A stretch of 64,000 nt of DNA from Amycolatopsis rubida (GCF_900115345.1 NZ_FOWC01000001.1:1054001-1118000); one strand, 5' to 3'; positions 25,098-34,377 are shown, counted from the first letter of the stretch. Translations and numbers: made by a program. Notes: generated by a model not told the origin, from the letters alone.

Positions 25098-26519
25098 GTG
25101 GAACAAAAATCCGTACGCGAATCCGTGGTCTCGACGTGGAGCAACGACGTCACGCCGAGCCTGTCCGGTCTGATCGCGATCCCCGCGCTGTCCCCGGCGT
25201 TCGACGCGGACTGGGCGTCGACCGGGCATCTCGCCGCCGCCGTCCAGCACGTCAGGACCTACCTCGAAGGGCGCGACCTGCCGGGCGCGCGGATCGAGGT
25301 CGTCGAGCTGGAAGGCCGTTCCCCGCTGCTGTACGTCGACGTGCCGGCCACCCCGGGCGCGACCGGCAACAGCACCGTCCTGATGTATGGCCACTTGGAC
25401 AAACAGCCCCCGGTCGGCGGCTGGTCCGAGGGCCTCGACCCGTGGACGCCGGTGATCCGCGACGGGCGGCTGTACGGCCGCGGCTCGGTGGACGACGGCT
25501 ACTCCGGGTACGCGGCCAGCGCCGCGCTGGAAGCGGTGCACGCGGCCGGTGGCGAGCACGCGCGAATCGCGCTGCTGCTGGAAACCGGCGAGGAATCCGG
25601 CAGTCCGGACCTGCCCGCCTACCTGGAGCACCTGAGCGAACGGCTCGGCGAAGTCGGCCTCGTCGTCTGCCTCGACGCGGGCGGCATGGACTACGAGCGG
25701 CTGTGGCTCACCACGAGCCTGCGCGGCATGGTGCACCTGACGGTCAACGTCCAGCTGCTCGCCACCGCGCAGCACTCCGGGCTGGCCAGCGGCGTCGTCG
25801 CCAGCTCGTTCCGCGTGCTGCGGCAGCTGCTGGAACGGATCGAGAACGCCGAAACCGGCGAGATCAAGCTGTCCGAGCTGAACGTCGAGGTGCCGGCCAG
25901 CCGCCGGGCCGAGATCGAGGCAGTCGCGGAGGTGGCCCCGGACGCGCTGCGCACCGCGTTCCCGTTGGTGAGCGGCGGAAAGACGGTGTCCGAGGACGCG
26001 CTTGAGCTGCTGCTGAACAACTACTGGCGGCCGACGCTGTCGATCATCGGCGGCGAGGGGCTCCCGGTGCCCGCCGAAGCAGGCAACGTGCTGCGGCAGA
26101 GCACCACACTCACGCTCAGCTTCCGGCTGCCGCCGACCGCGATCGCGGACGAGGCGCTGGCGGCGATCAAGCGCGTGCTCACCACGGACGTTCCGTACGG
26201 CGCGAAGGTCACCATCGCTGATGGCCAGCAAGCCGAGAACGGCTGGAACGCGCCGGAGGAAGCCGCGTGGCTGACCGACGCGCTGCGCCGGGTCGACGAC
26301 GAGGTGTTCGGCCGTCCGCACCGCGCCACGGGCATGGGCGGAACGATCCCGTTCATGGGCATGCTCGGCGAGAAGTACCCGGAGGCGCAGTTCCTGGTCA
26401 CCGGCGCGTGCGGCGCGGACTCGAACATCCACGTGCCCGACGAGTGGCTGAACCTGGACTACGCCCAGCAGGTCACCGAAGCCGTGGCGCACGTGCTGGA
26501 CGCGCACGCCCGCGGCTGA
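25098..26519 (+). CDS. M20 family metallopeptidase (dipeptidase-like)
   Basis: A 473-residue M20 peptidase. Metal ligands are visible in LMYGHLDKQP (His, then Asp), GRGSVDDGYSG (bridging Asp), LETGEESGS (catalytic Glu and ligand Glu) and CLDAGGMDY (Asp), and the last ligand His in GADSNIHVPDEW. Long insert between the halves is the lid/dimerisation domain (THIS family: CNDP/dipeptidase type acting on peptides or acyl-amino acids). Start GTG at 25098 lacks a clear ribosome-binding site; AAGAT about 7 nt upstream would suit a leaderless message. Hairpins of one family flank the gene on both sides. Confidence 0.88.
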   Translation: MEQKSVRESVVSTWSNDVTPSLSGLIAIPALSPAFDADWASTGHLAAAVQHVRTYLEGRDLPGARIEVVELEGRSPLLYVDVPATPGATGNSTVLMYGHLDKQPPVGGWSEGLDPWTPVIRDGRLYGRGSVDDGYSGYAASAALEAVHAAGGEHARIALLLETGEESGSPDLPAYLEHLSERLGEVGLVVCLDAGGMDYERLWLTTSLRGMVHLTVNVQLLATAQHSGLASGVVASSFRVLRQLLERIENAETGEIKLSELNVEVPASRRAEIEAVAEVAPDALRTAFPLVSGGKTVSEDALELLLNNYWRPTLSIIGGEGLPVPAEAGNVLRQSTTLTLSFRLPPTAIADEALAAIKRVLTTDVPYGAKVTIADGQQAENGWNAPEEAAWLTDALRRVDDEVFGRPHRATGMGGTIPFMGMLGEKYPEAQFLVTGACGADSNIHVPDEWLNLDYAQQVTEAVAHVLDAHARG

Positions 26520-26520
26520 C

Positions 26521-26566
26521 CTCGTGAGTGCCTATCGCGGTCAGAACCGCGATAGGCACTCACGAG
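26521..26566. terminator. Perfect 21-bp hairpin between convergent genes (GTGAGTG element, copy 2)
   Basis: Bases 26521-26541 pair perfectly with 26546-26566 around a CAGA loop; the arm starts CTCGTGAGTGCCTATCGCGG. It lies 1 nt past the peptidase stop and contains the stop codon of the convergent substrate-binding-protein gene, so it should end both transcripts. Confidence 0.9.
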
Positions 26567-27573
26567 AACTTGCTCAACGCGTCCGCGACCCGGGTCTGCT
26601 CGGGCGCGAACCGCTGGTAGGAGAACGGCGTCTCGTTGTTCCACGGGATCAGCTTGCCCGCCTTCACCGCGGGCAGCTGCTGCCAGGTCGGGACGCCGCC
26701 GAGCCCGTCCGGGCCGAGCGACAGCGAGCCGCCGCGCGAGTCGTACATGATCACGTCGGCCGAGTACTTGCCGACGTTCTCCCAGCTCACCTGCTCGTAG
26801 TAGCCGCCCTGGCTTTCGTCCGGCTTCTCCGGCAGGACGAACTTCATCCCCTTGTCCTGGTAGTGCTTCGAGGTCGCGAACTTCGTCGGGTTGGCCACGT
26901 AGACCGTGTCCTTCTGCGCGGAAAGCAGCACTACCTTGAGCCCGGCCGCCTTCTTGACCGCATCGCCGAACTTGGCGTCCGCGGCCTGGTACTGCTCCTT
27001 CGCCTGCTGGATTTCCGGTGCCTCGACGTTCGCGCCGAGCGCCTTCGCGAGCGCCTCGAACTTCGCGATCCCCTGCGGCATCGCGATGTTCTCCAGTCCG
27101 ATGCCGACACTCGGCGCGGCCTTGTCCACCTTGTCCGCCAAGGTGTCCGGTACGTACCACATCTGCTGCTTCAGGTACATCACGCTGACCAGCAGCTGCG
27201 GGTTCAGCGACACGAACTTGTCGAAGTTGAACTCGTTCCAGACGTTGCCCAGCGAGGTCACCGACTTCAGGTCGACGCCGCCCGCCTGCGGATCGGTCTT
27301 GCCGTCCGGCAGCCGCGACGGGCCGAAGATGCCCACCGATTTCACGCCGAAGTCCCACAGTGCGGCGGCGGCGGTCACCTGTGCGACGATCCGTTGTGGA
27401 CGCTCGCCGCTGAGCTTGCGGCCGCGGTCGTCGGTGAAGGACCAGGTGGTGGCGCCACCGGCCGCGGGCTGGTCGTCTTTGTACCCGCAGGCGCTCAGCA
27501 GGCCGAGGGTGCCCGCGGCGGCGGTGCCCGCGAGGAAGCCGCGGCGGGACAGCCGCGCCGGTGAGATGGTCAT
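26560..27573 (-). CDS. Iron-siderophore ABC transporter substrate-binding lipoprotein
   Basis: A 337-residue protein with a Tat-compatible lipoprotein signal (SRRGFLAGTAAAGTLGLLSAC, lipidated Cys about 29), then a FepB/FecB-type periplasmic-binding fold (WSFTDDRGRKLS, RPQRIVAQVTAAAALWDFGVKSVGIFGP, long central helix, VADALSKF end). Binds ferric siderophore outside the membrane and delivers it to FecCD permeases, two of which are divergently encoded across a 63-nt gap containing an iron box. ATG at 27573. Its stop codon lies inside the bidirectional hairpin. No ATPase gene of the system is present in the window. Confidence 0.92.
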   Translation of the reverse strand: MTISPARLSRRGFLAGTAAAGTLGLLSACGYKDDQPAAGGATTWSFTDDRGRKLSGERPQRIVAQVTAAAALWDFGVKSVGIFGPSRLPDGKTDPQAGGVDLKSVTSLGNVWNEFNFDKFVSLNPQLLVSVMYLKQQMWYVPDTLADKVDKAAPSVGIGLENIAMPQGIAKFEALAKALGANVEAPEIQQAKEQYQAADAKFGDAVKKAAGLKVVLLSAQKDTVYVANPTKFATSKHYQDKGMKFVLPEKPDESQGGYYEQVSWENVGKYSADVIMYDSRGGSLSLGPDGLGGVPTWQQLPAVKAGKLIPWNNETPFSYQRFAPEQTRVADALSKFS

Positions 27574-27606
27574 CGGGAACTCCGGAGGATCGGGTGAGGT
27601 ACCGCC

Positions 27607-27625
27607 TGAGGTTAGCCTTGCCTTA
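27607..27625. promoter_or_regulatory. IdeR/DmdR-type iron box
   Basis: TGAGGTTAGCCTTGCCTTA matches the 19-bp consensus TWAGGTWAGSCTWACCTWA at 17 positions. It lies between the divergent siderophore-binding protein and permease genes, so iron-dependent repression of both is expected. Confidence 0.88.
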
Positions 27626-27636
27626 GGGTAAACGCC

Positions 27637-28653
27637 ATGGTCCTGCTTGGGGAGCGCGTCACATCCCGGCGCTGGGGCGTTCGCGCGACAGTGCTGGTCG
27701 CGGCGCTCGTCGCACTCGCCGCGGTGGTGGTGTTGTCCATCGCCTTCGGCTCGAACCGGTTGCCGATCGGCAGCGTCTGGCACGCCCTGTTCTCCTACAG
27801 CGGTACGTTCGACGACGTCGTGATCCGCGACGACCGGCTGCCGCGGACGCTGCTCGGGCTCGCTGTCGGCCTCGGGCTCGGGCTGGCCGGCGCGCTGCTG
27901 CAGGCGATCACCCGCAACCCGGTCGCCGACCCCGGCCTGCTCGGCATCAACCACGGCGCGGCGGTCGCGATCGTCCTGGGCGGCGCGGTGTTCTCGGTGT
28001 CTTCGCCGCAGCAGCTGGTGTGGTTCGCCTTCTTCGGCGCGCTGGCCGGCACGGTCCTGGTCACGGTGATCGGCGGCTCGGTGAGCCCGCTGCGGCTGGT
28101 GCTCGCGGGCGTGGCGGTACAGGCCGTGTTCGTCGGGATCAACCAGGGCATGCAGATGATCAACACGCACAATCTCGACCAGATGCGGTACTGGCTCGTC
28201 GGCTCGCTGGTGAACCGGAGCCTCGACAGCCTCGCCGGACTCCTGCCGTTCTTCCTGGCCGCCGTGGTGCTCGCGGGAGCGCTCGCCCGGCCGCTCAACG
28301 CAGTCGCGCTCGGCGACGACAGCGCGCGCGGACTCGGCGCGAACCCGGCGCTGACCCGCGCGGCCGGCATGATCGCGGTCGGCTTGCTTTCGGCGACCGC
28401 GACCGCGGCATGCGGGCCGATCGCCTTCATCGGGCTGATGATCCCGCACGTCGTGCGCGCGCTGGTCGGCCAGGACGAACGGTGGGTGCTGCCGTTGTCC
28501 GCGCTGCTCGGGCCGGTGTTGCTGCTCGGCTGCGACGTGCTCGGCCGGCTGCTCGGCGGCAGCGGCGAAATCCAGGTGGGCGTGATGACAGACGTGATCG
28601 GCGGGATCGCCTTCGTGATCGTGGCGCGGCGGCTCAAGGCGGTGCGGCGATGA
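27637..28653 (+). CDS. FecCD family siderophore permease 1
   Basis: A 338-residue polytopic protein with about nine to ten helices. Family marks include RLPRTLLGLAVGLGLGLAGALLQAITRNPVADPGLLGI near the N-terminus and GPIAFIGLMIPHVVRALVG in the ATPase-contact loop. ATG at 27637. Its TGA overlaps the next permease (ATGA at 28650-28653). Forms a heterodimer with that protein for ferric-siderophore import; the iron box lies 12 nt upstream. Confidence 0.93.
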   Translation: MVLLGERVTSRRWGVRATVLVAALVALAAVVVLSIAFGSNRLPIGSVWHALFSYSGTFDDVVIRDDRLPRTLLGLAVGLGLGLAGALLQAITRNPVADPGLLGINHGAAVAIVLGGAVFSVSSPQQLVWFAFFGALAGTVLVTVIGGSVSPLRLVLAGVAVQAVFVGINQGMQMINTHNLDQMRYWLVGSLVNRSLDSLAGLLPFFLAAVVLAGALARPLNAVALGDDSARGLGANPALTRAAGMIAVGLLSATATAACGPIAFIGLMIPHVVRALVGQDERWVLPLSALLGPVLLLGCDVLGRLLGGSGEIQVGVMTDVIGGIAFVIVARRLKAVRR

Positions 28654-29630
28654 GGACGTGGGTGGTCGTCGCAGTGCTGACCTTGATGGCCGCGGTGCTC
28701 TTGGTGCTTGCCGTGGGTACCGGTGATTACGAGATGTCGCCGGTCGAAGTCCTGCGCACGCTCGCCGGGTCCGGCACGAAGGCGCAGTACCTGGTGGTCA
28801 CCGGCCGGCTGCCGCGCGCGTTGGTGGCGATTCTCGTCGGTGTCGCGCTCGCGCTGGCGGGCACGGTTTTCCAGACGGTGACGCGGAATCCGCTCGGCAG
28901 CCCGGACATCATTGGTTTCACCACCGGCTCGGCGACCGGCGGGATCATGATGATCCTGCTGTTCGGCGCGGGTCCCGGACTGGTCTCCGTCGGCGCGATC
29001 GTGGGCGGGCTGCTCACCGCCGCGCTGATCACCGCACTCTGCGCTCCGCACGGTCTGCTCAGCTCACGGCTGGTGCTGCTGGGCATCGCGGTGAGCACGG
29101 TGCTCGCTGGCGTGAACAGTTACCTTCTGGTGCAAGCGAAACTCGAGGCCGCGGCACAGGCGGTCGGCTGGCTGACCGGTGACCTCGCGGGCCGCGACTG
29201 GAACTACTTCATCCCGTTGTGCCTGGCCGTCCTGGTGCTTTCGCCGTTCATCTTCGTGCACCAGCCCGCGCTGCGAATGCTGGAAATGGGCGACGACGCC
29301 GCTGTCGCCGTAGGTGTCGCGGTGCCACGAGTGCGCGCGGTGGTGCTGTTGGCAGCGGTCGCGCTGGCCGCTTCCGCGACCGCTGCGGCTGGGCCGATTC
29401 CGTTCGTCGCCCTTGCCGCACCGCAACTCTCTCGCCGCCTGACCCGTCGGCCGGGCCCGAACCTGCTCGCCTCCGCGGTGATGGGCGCGGTGCTGGTGCT
29501 GGCGGCGGACTTCGTGGGCCAACGGGTGCTGGACGCTTCGCTGCTCCCGGTGGGCGTGGTCGCGGCCGCGCTGGGTGGCGGGTATCTGTTGTGGCTGTTG
29601 GCAGTTTCCCGCCGTCGCCAGACCGCGTGA
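28650..29630 (+). CDS. FecCD family siderophore permease 2
   Basis: A 326-residue partner permease with the same marks: GRLPRALVAILVGVALALAGTVFQTVTRNPLGSPDIIGF and AAGPIPFVALAAPQLSRRL. Translationally coupled to permease 1. In typical fep/fec operons the ATPase gene follows here; instead the next DNA is a weak hairpin and a decayed transglutaminase gene, so the ATPase must be supplied from elsewhere or was lost. Confidence 0.92.
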   Translation: MRTWVVVAVLTLMAAVLLVLAVGTGDYEMSPVEVLRTLAGSGTKAQYLVVTGRLPRALVAILVGVALALAGTVFQTVTRNPLGSPDIIGFTTGSATGGIMMILLFGAGPGLVSVGAIVGGLLTAALITALCAPHGLLSSRLVLLGIAVSTVLAGVNSYLLVQAKLEAAAQAVGWLTGDLAGRDWNYFIPLCLAVLVLSPFIFVHQPALRMLEMGDDAAVAVGVAVPRVRAVVLLAAVALAASATAAAGPIPFVALAAPQLSRRLTRRPGPNLLASAVMGAVLVLAADFVGQRVLDASLLPVGVVAAALGGGYLLWLLAVSRRRQTA

Positions 29631-29697
29631 CTACGCCATCCTGGTCAGTTCCACCAAGACATCCAAAGTGGACTGACTGGCTCCGGTGAAGATCCCC

Positions 29698-30080
29698 TCA
29701 ACGGAGCCGCATCGCGTTCGTCGGGTCGTGCGCCCACCAGCCACCGGCCCACACGTCGACCCAGGCGTGGCTTTCACCTTCTCGCCGAGCTTGGCCTCCG
29801 GTTTGGTGTGCAGGTACCCCGAGCATCACCAGCGAGACATGCGCGAAGTCCTCGCGCACCCGCCACGAGTCGGTCCCCCGGCCTGGTATTTCAACTGCTC
29901 CTGTTTGGACAGTTCCTGGTCGTTCGGCGGGCGGCGTCATGTACTCCGTGCGCTGATCGCGGACGGTCGGCGCGTGCAGATCGAACGAGGTGACGTCGGT
30001 GCCCCAGTAATCGGTGTTGCGACAGGCCCGGGTGGCGTCGCGTACCGGTAGCCGGTCCGGTGCGTCACGGCGACGTGTGG
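29698..30080 (-). pseudogene. Decayed transglutaminase-like protein gene
   Basis: Three frames carry remnants of one bacterial transglutaminase in the correct order on the minus strand: the N-terminal VAVTHRTGYRYATPPGPV (about 30070-30017), then the N-domain motif DYWGTDVTSFDLHAP, then EDFAHVSLVML of the catalytic Cys region, then SGYLHTKPEAKLGEKV in one frame, then GESHAWVDVWAGGWWAHDPTN (catalytic His/Asp) in another. The segments are far too close together for the family (normally about 270-300 residues), the catalytic Cys is gone and the end is cut after DPTN. At least two frameshifts and several deletions. The 313-residue open frame across it is therefore not a gene. Confidence 0.85.
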
Positions 30081-31056
30081 AGGTACTGAATGGACACTGC
30101 TCCCCGACTTCCTTGATCGCTTCCTGCAAGTCTGTGCGCGAGGCCCGAGCGGGCCGTGCCAGCATGGTCGAGTTTTGCCACCGCGCTGTTCGCGGCGGTC
30201 GAGTGTCCGCCGGAGCTCGTCGAAGTACTCCAGCGAGCACCGCTTCTCGTAGTCGCCGAGCAGCTCGGCGTGAATCCCTTGGAATTGTTGACCGAGGCAG
30301 CCGTGGTGCGGCGCTGAACTCGATACTCAGCCGGTACCGATGTCCGAAGAGCGCGTTCTGTACTGACCGAGCGGAGGGGGACTCGTGAGGTCTGGAAGCG
30401 GAGCCGGGCCTGGACGCGCTCTGGCCGGTCCGGGTGGCCACCGCAGTCATCGACCTATCGTGGTGATCAGCGATCCACAGGTTGTGGACTAGTGCATGCG
30501 TTCCGCTGGACGGTCCCGGCACTATCGGTTCGCCGTGGTTCAGTGACTGGTCGCCGTCTTGCGTATCGCTGGTGACGCTAACCAGTTGCCGTACCACGGC
30601 GGACCTGTCAGCCTGGGCCGTCTTTGGCATCTGCGGCATCGGGCGGGTGTTTGTACTGGAACGTCCGAGCTGGTCTGACGACCCGTGGGGTGCACCCTCG
30701 ATGGACTTATGCTGATGAATTCACCGAGTCGCCCGCCCGTGCTCGCGGCGAGGCAGTCGCGGTGACCGCGAGGTAAGTCGGTCAGTTAGCGGTTCACGGC
30801 GTGGACTGAAGCGTGGTTCGCCGTTCAGATACACACCCAGCTCCGGCTGCGGGCCGGAGGGGCGGATGTAGAAGGAGCAGGCGGAGAGTTGGGCTGAGGC
30901 ACTGGTGAGGCGCGTTCCCTTGCCAGTCCGGCGCGACAGGCATGACAGGACTTGTCCTGTGTGAAACTGCCTCGTAACGCTCGGATGCTGTGCATCTCCG
31001 CGTACGGGTGGCAGTATGCATGCTCTCGACTCTTGAGAACTACGAGGAGTGACGAA
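30081..31056. other. Gene-poor stretch with no convincing intact ORF
   Basis: About 975 nt lacking the codon bias of neighbouring genes. On the minus strand near 30376 a fragment reads QNALFGHRYRL, reminiscent of small actinobacterial HTH proteins, but the frame degenerates at once. A perfect dyad ACAGGAC-TT-GTCCTGT lies at 30945-30960, about 97 nt before the binding-protein gene, and may be an operator for it. I see no RNA gene or transposase. Confidence 0.5.
30945..30960 (+). promoter_or_regulatory. Perfect dyad upstream of amino-acid ABC operon
   Basis: ACAGGAC and GTCCTGT are 7-bp arms around TT, about 97 nt upstream of the GTG at 31057. The position suits an operator or activator site for the operon that follows. 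Confidence 0.4.
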
Positions 31057-31986
31057 GTGGCCCGAGGACACCAGATGAAGGCGTTCGCCCTTCTCCCGGC
31101 TTTTGCGCTGGCCAGCCTGACTATGGCCTGCGGTGCAGGCGGCAACGGGGCGGGCGGGGTGGCGACGTCGACTGCCCCGGGTGGCGGGGGGAGCGCACTG
31201 ACTGAAAAGAAGGATGACTCGCTGGCCGCGCTCGTGCCGGCCGAGGTGAAGGCAGATGGCAAGATCGTCGTCGGCCAGGATCAGACCTATCCGCCGAACG
31301 AGTTCTTGGAGAATGGCAAGCCAACCGGATTCGACGTCGACCTCGGCACCGCTGTCGGCCAGGTGCTTGGCTTAACCACAGAGTTCCAGAGCGCGTCGTT
31401 TGACGGTATCATCCCGGGCATCTCGGCGAAGAAGTATGAGATGGGCATTTCGTCGTTCACGATCAATGCTGAGCGGATCCAAACAGTCGACATGGTCTCC
31501 TACTATCGCGCGGGGACCTCCTTGGCAGTGCTCAAAGGCAATCCAGAGGGCTTGTCCGTGACCAATCTGTGCGGCAAGAACGTCGCGGTGCAGAAAGGCA
31601 CGACGCAGGTCAACGACCTCGACAAGCGGAACACGGCGTGCGTTGGCGCGGGCAAGCCGGCAATCAACATCACCCAGTTCCAAGCGCAGACGGACGTGAA
31701 TCTCGCGCTCACCGCGAAGCGGGTAGCGGCAGAATTGGCCGACTCGCCAGTAATCGACTACGCGTTGAAGCAGACCGCCGGGCAACTTGAGGCCGTCGGT
31801 CAGCCCTATGACACCGCGCCGTACGGCGTTGTCCTGCCAAAGAACAGTGGCGATTATGGCAAAGCGGTGGAAGGCGCGATCCAGAAGCTGATCGAGGACG
31901 GAACGTACCGGAAGATCCTCGACAAGTGGGGTCTGTCCGGTTCTGGTTCGATTACCAAATCGGAGATCAATCCGGCCTCCTCCTGA
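31057..31986 (+). CDS. Amino-acid ABC transporter substrate-binding lipoprotein (family 3)
   Basis: A 309-residue protein with a signal peptide and lipobox (ALASLTMAC), a Gly/Ser linker, then a family-3 solute-binding fold: GKIVVGQDQTYPPNEFLENGKPTGFDVDL, FDGIIPGISAKKYEMGISSFTINAERIQTVDM and AVEGAIQKLIEDGTYRKILDKWG. Polar/charged amino acids are the usual ligands. GTG at 31057 has AGGAG seven nt upstream; the ATG at 31075 is the alternative. First gene of a three-gene importer operon. Third codon positions are richer in A/T than in the flanking genes. Confidence 0.92.
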   Translation: MARGHQMKAFALLPAFALASLTMACGAGGNGAGGVATSTAPGGGGSALTEKKDDSLAALVPAEVKADGKIVVGQDQTYPPNEFLENGKPTGFDVDLGTAVGQVLGLTTEFQSASFDGIIPGISAKKYEMGISSFTINAERIQTVDMVSYYRAGTSLAVLKGNPEGLSVTNLCGKNVAVQKGTTQVNDLDKRNTACVGAGKPAINITQFQAQTDVNLALTAKRVAAELADSPVIDYALKQTAGQLEAVGQPYDTAPYGVVLPKNSGDYGKAVEGAIQKLIEDGTYRKILDKWGLSGSGSITKSEINPASS

Positions 31987-32008
31987 ACGAGCTGAGGATA
32001 TAGTACTC

Positions 32009-32968
32009 GTGTCAAATCTCTCTGGTCCTGCCGAAATCCGGCAGGAGGTCGACACCACTCCGATCAAGGCGATTCCCGTCCGGCGCTACGGCCGCTGGGT
32101 GGCTGGCGCGATCATCGTGTTCCTTGCGTTCATCGTGATCCGCAGCGTGGTTACAAACAGCGCCTTGCAGTGGCCAGTCGTTGGGCAGTTCCTCTTTGAC
32201 GACCGAATTCTCAACGGGGTTCGAAACACGTTATTGCTCACGGTGATCTCCATGATCATCGGCATCGTCGGCGGCGTACTTCTCGCGGTGATGCGGTTAT
32301 CGCCGAACCCGTTGATGTCTGGTGCCGCGGGGATCTACATATGGCTGTTCCGGGGCACTCCGTTGTACACCCAGTTGATCATCTGGAACTTTCTGGCGTT
32401 GGCCTACTCAAAGATCGGAATTGGGGTTCCGTTTGGCCCGACATTCTTCAGCTGGGATACAAATACGCTAATCAACCAGTTCATCGCCTCTTTGCTTGGG
32501 CTTGGCTTAAATGAGGCCGCGTACATGGCGGAAGTCGTGCGAGGCGGTATCCAGGCGGTTGATTCAGGCCAGCTCGAAGCGGCTTCCGCGCTCGGTATGA
32601 GCCGCAGCCGGACGCTGCGAAGGATCGTGCTGCCGCAAGCGATGCGAGTGATTATCCCGCCGACCGGCAACGAAACCATTTCGATGCTGAAGTCGACGTC
32701 GCTGGTGGTCGCCATCGGCTATTTCGAGCTGATGGTGTCGGCGCAGACAATTTATGCGCAGAACTACAAAACTGTTCCGATTTTGGTCGTCGCGGCGTTG
32801 TGGTATCTGTTCATGACGTCGGTGCTGACGGTCGTGCAGTATTACATTGAGCGGTATTTTGCCCGCGGCACTTCCCGGGCGACCACGCAGAAGAACAAGT
32901 GGGGAGCGCGAATGCTGGGCTACCGCTTCGGCCGCGGTGGCAGCGGAGGCGGGGGTGCTTCACGATGA
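32009..32968 (+). CDS. Amino-acid ABC transporter permease (HisM/GlnP type)
   Basis: A 319-residue permease with an N-terminal extension (about 35 residues) before the first helix, a HisMQ-type domain ([43 protein letters not shown]) and the EAA loop [33 protein letters not shown] that contacts the ATPase. GTG at 32009 has GAGGAT 9 nt upstream. Overlaps the ATPase start by 4 nt. Many codons end in A or T (for example runs such as aat-acg-cta-atc), unlike the rest of the window. Confidence 0.93.
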   Translation: MSNLSGPAEIRQEVDTTPIKAIPVRRYGRWVAGAIIVFLAFIVIRSVVTNSALQWPVVGQFLFDDRILNGVRNTLLLTVISMIIGIVGGVLLAVMRLSPNPLMSGAAGIYIWLFRGTPLYTQLIIWNFLALAYSKIGIGVPFGPTFFSWDTNTLINQFIASLLGLGLNEAAYMAEVVRGGIQAVDSGQLEAASALGMSRSRTLRRIVLPQAMRVIIPPTGNETISMLKSTSLVVAIGYFELMVSAQTIYAQNYKTVPILVVAALWYLFMTSVLTVVQYYIERYFARGTSRATTQKNKWGARMLGYRFGRGGSGGGGASR

Positions 32969-33738
32969 CTCCCGTTGTTTCCGCACAGAAGGTGTGCAAG
33001 AGCTTCGGCTCGCTCGATGTGCTGAAGGGCATTGACCTGGAGGTGCACGACCGAGAGGTGCTCTGCCTGATCGGCCCGTCCGGTTCCGGCAAGTCCACTC
33101 TGCTGCGCTGCATCAACCACCTGGAGAAAATCGACGCGGGCCGGTTGTATGTCGACGGCGTGCTAGTCGGCTACCGCGAACGCGGCGGCAGGCTGCATGA
33201 GCTGCGAGACAGGGAAATCGCGGCTCAGCGCAAGGACATCGGCATGGTGTTCCAGCGGTTCAACCTGTTCCCGCACATGACGGCGCTGGAAAACGTCATG
33301 GAGGCCCCGGTCCAGGTTCGCCGGGAGCCGAAGGCGCAGGTCCGGGAACGCGCGCTGGAACTGCTGGACCGGGTAGGACTCGCCGACAAGGCGGGTTCTT
33401 ACCCAGGCCAGCTTTCCGGCGGCCAGCAACAGCGCGTCGCCATCGCGCGAGCGCTGGCCATGCAACCGAAACTGATGCTCTTCGACGAGCCGACATCCGC
33501 TTTGGACCCGGAACTGGTGGGCGACGTCCTGGGCGTCATGCGCCAACTGGCCAAGGACGGCATGACAATGGTCGTGGTAACCCACGAAATGCAGTTCGCC
33601 CGTGAGGTTGCCGACAAGGTCTTCTTCATGGACGGCGGGGTTGTCGTGGAGTCCGGTGCTCCGGACGAGGTCATCGGCGACCCGAAGCATGAGCGGACCA
33701 AGGCGTTCTTGTCCCGGGTGTTGAACCCGAACGCTTGA
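32965..33738 (+). CDS. Amino-acid ABC transporter ATPase (GlnQ type)
   Basis: A 257-residue ATPase: Walker [19 protein letters not shown]-loop [17 protein letters not shown], signature [15 protein letters not shown], Walker [15 protein letters not shown] and switch VVVTHEM. An insertion ([24 protein letters not shown]) before the Q-loop is common in actinobacterial glutamate/glutamine-type ATPases. ATG at 32965 overlaps the permease stop (ATGA). A strong terminator follows 8 nt after the stop. Confidence 0.95.
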   Translation: MTPVVSAQKVCKSFGSLDVLKGIDLEVHDREVLCLIGPSGSGKSTLLRCINHLEKIDAGRLYVDGVLVGYRERGGRLHELRDREIAAQRKDIGMVFQRFNLFPHMTALENVMEAPVQVRREPKAQVRERALELLDRVGLADKAGSYPGQLSGGQQQRVAIARALAMQPKLMLFDEPTSALDPELVGDVLGVMRQLAKDGMTMVVVTHEMQFAREVADKVFFMDGGVVVESGAPDEVIGDPKHERTKAFLSRVLNPNA

Positions 33739-33746
33739 GTTGGTTG

Positions 33747-33775
33747 AGGCCGCCCGGAGATTCTCCGGGCGGCCT
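33747..33775 (+). terminator. Terminator of the amino-acid ABC operon
   Basis: AGGCCGCCCGGAGA (33747-33760) pairs with TCTCCGGGCGGCCT (33762-33775) around a single T (effective loop larger), followed by TTGCCT. It is GC-rich without a long U-run, as usual in actinomycetes. Confidence 0.85.
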
Positions 33776-34377
33776 TGCCTGGCGTCGGCCCCGCATTTTT
33801 GAAGGAACCGCTGATATGCCTTCGCGGTCGCTTCCGAAATCGGTTCCGGGTGCGCGTATCTGCACTAGTTTTACGGCCGTGTCCTGCGCGTGGCGAAGAT
33901 CGCCATGGTTTCTTTATCGAATTCCCAGCCACGGTTGGCCGACGCGGGGCAACGTCGGTGCTGGCTTGGCTCGCACCCATTCCTGGTGTTCGGCGGCTGC
34001 CCAGTTGTCATGACTTGCTCCGTCGCGGGGAGCGGGAGCGGCGGGCTGCCCGCAGGTGGCTGCTGCGGAGGCGGGGCGAGCGTCTCTTTGAGAATCCACT
34101 CCGCGTCTCCGCCTGGTATGTCGTGGGCCGCGGCTTCCCGGGTGCGGCCTACCCGCTGCTCTTGATCAGCTCCGGGAGCAGGCACGAACCGCCCATAAGG
34201 GGCGTTCGGACGAGATCGTCCGGCGCGGATCTGGGCGGAATAGGCCAGTCAAGTAGTCATCCGTATGCGCAAAGTGACCGAACCAGCGGGTCATTCAGCA
34301 CTACTCCGCCCGGGCCCTTGCCCATCCGCCGTTGATCCGATTCCCTGAGGGCCGACGATCGTGGGGAGAAGGGGCTC
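33776..34377. other. Non-coding stretch between ABC operon and beta-helix gene
   Basis: About 600 nt with no ORF of convincing codon bias on either strand. A minus-strand frame at 33871-34185 ends in ...GWEFDKETMAIFATRRT, which looks protein-like, but its upstream two thirds are proline/arginine-rich; it may be a gene remnant. The last 100 nt presumably hold the promoter of the gene at 34378. Confidence 0.45.

Noticed and set aside
29698..30639. 313-residue minus-strand frame as an intact gene
   Set aside because: Transglutaminase motifs are spread over several frames with deletions, so the frame is accidental across a pseudogene.
30721..31071. 116-residue minus-strand frame upstream of the amino-acid ABC operon
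   Set aside because: Codon use and composition are unlike neighbours, and it covers the dyad and leader of the operon.
33871..34185. Possible minus-strand gene ending in a protein-like FDKETMAIFATRRT
   Set aside because: Only the last third looks protein-like; no ribosome-binding site, no recognised family and weak codon bias. Noted as a possible remnant.
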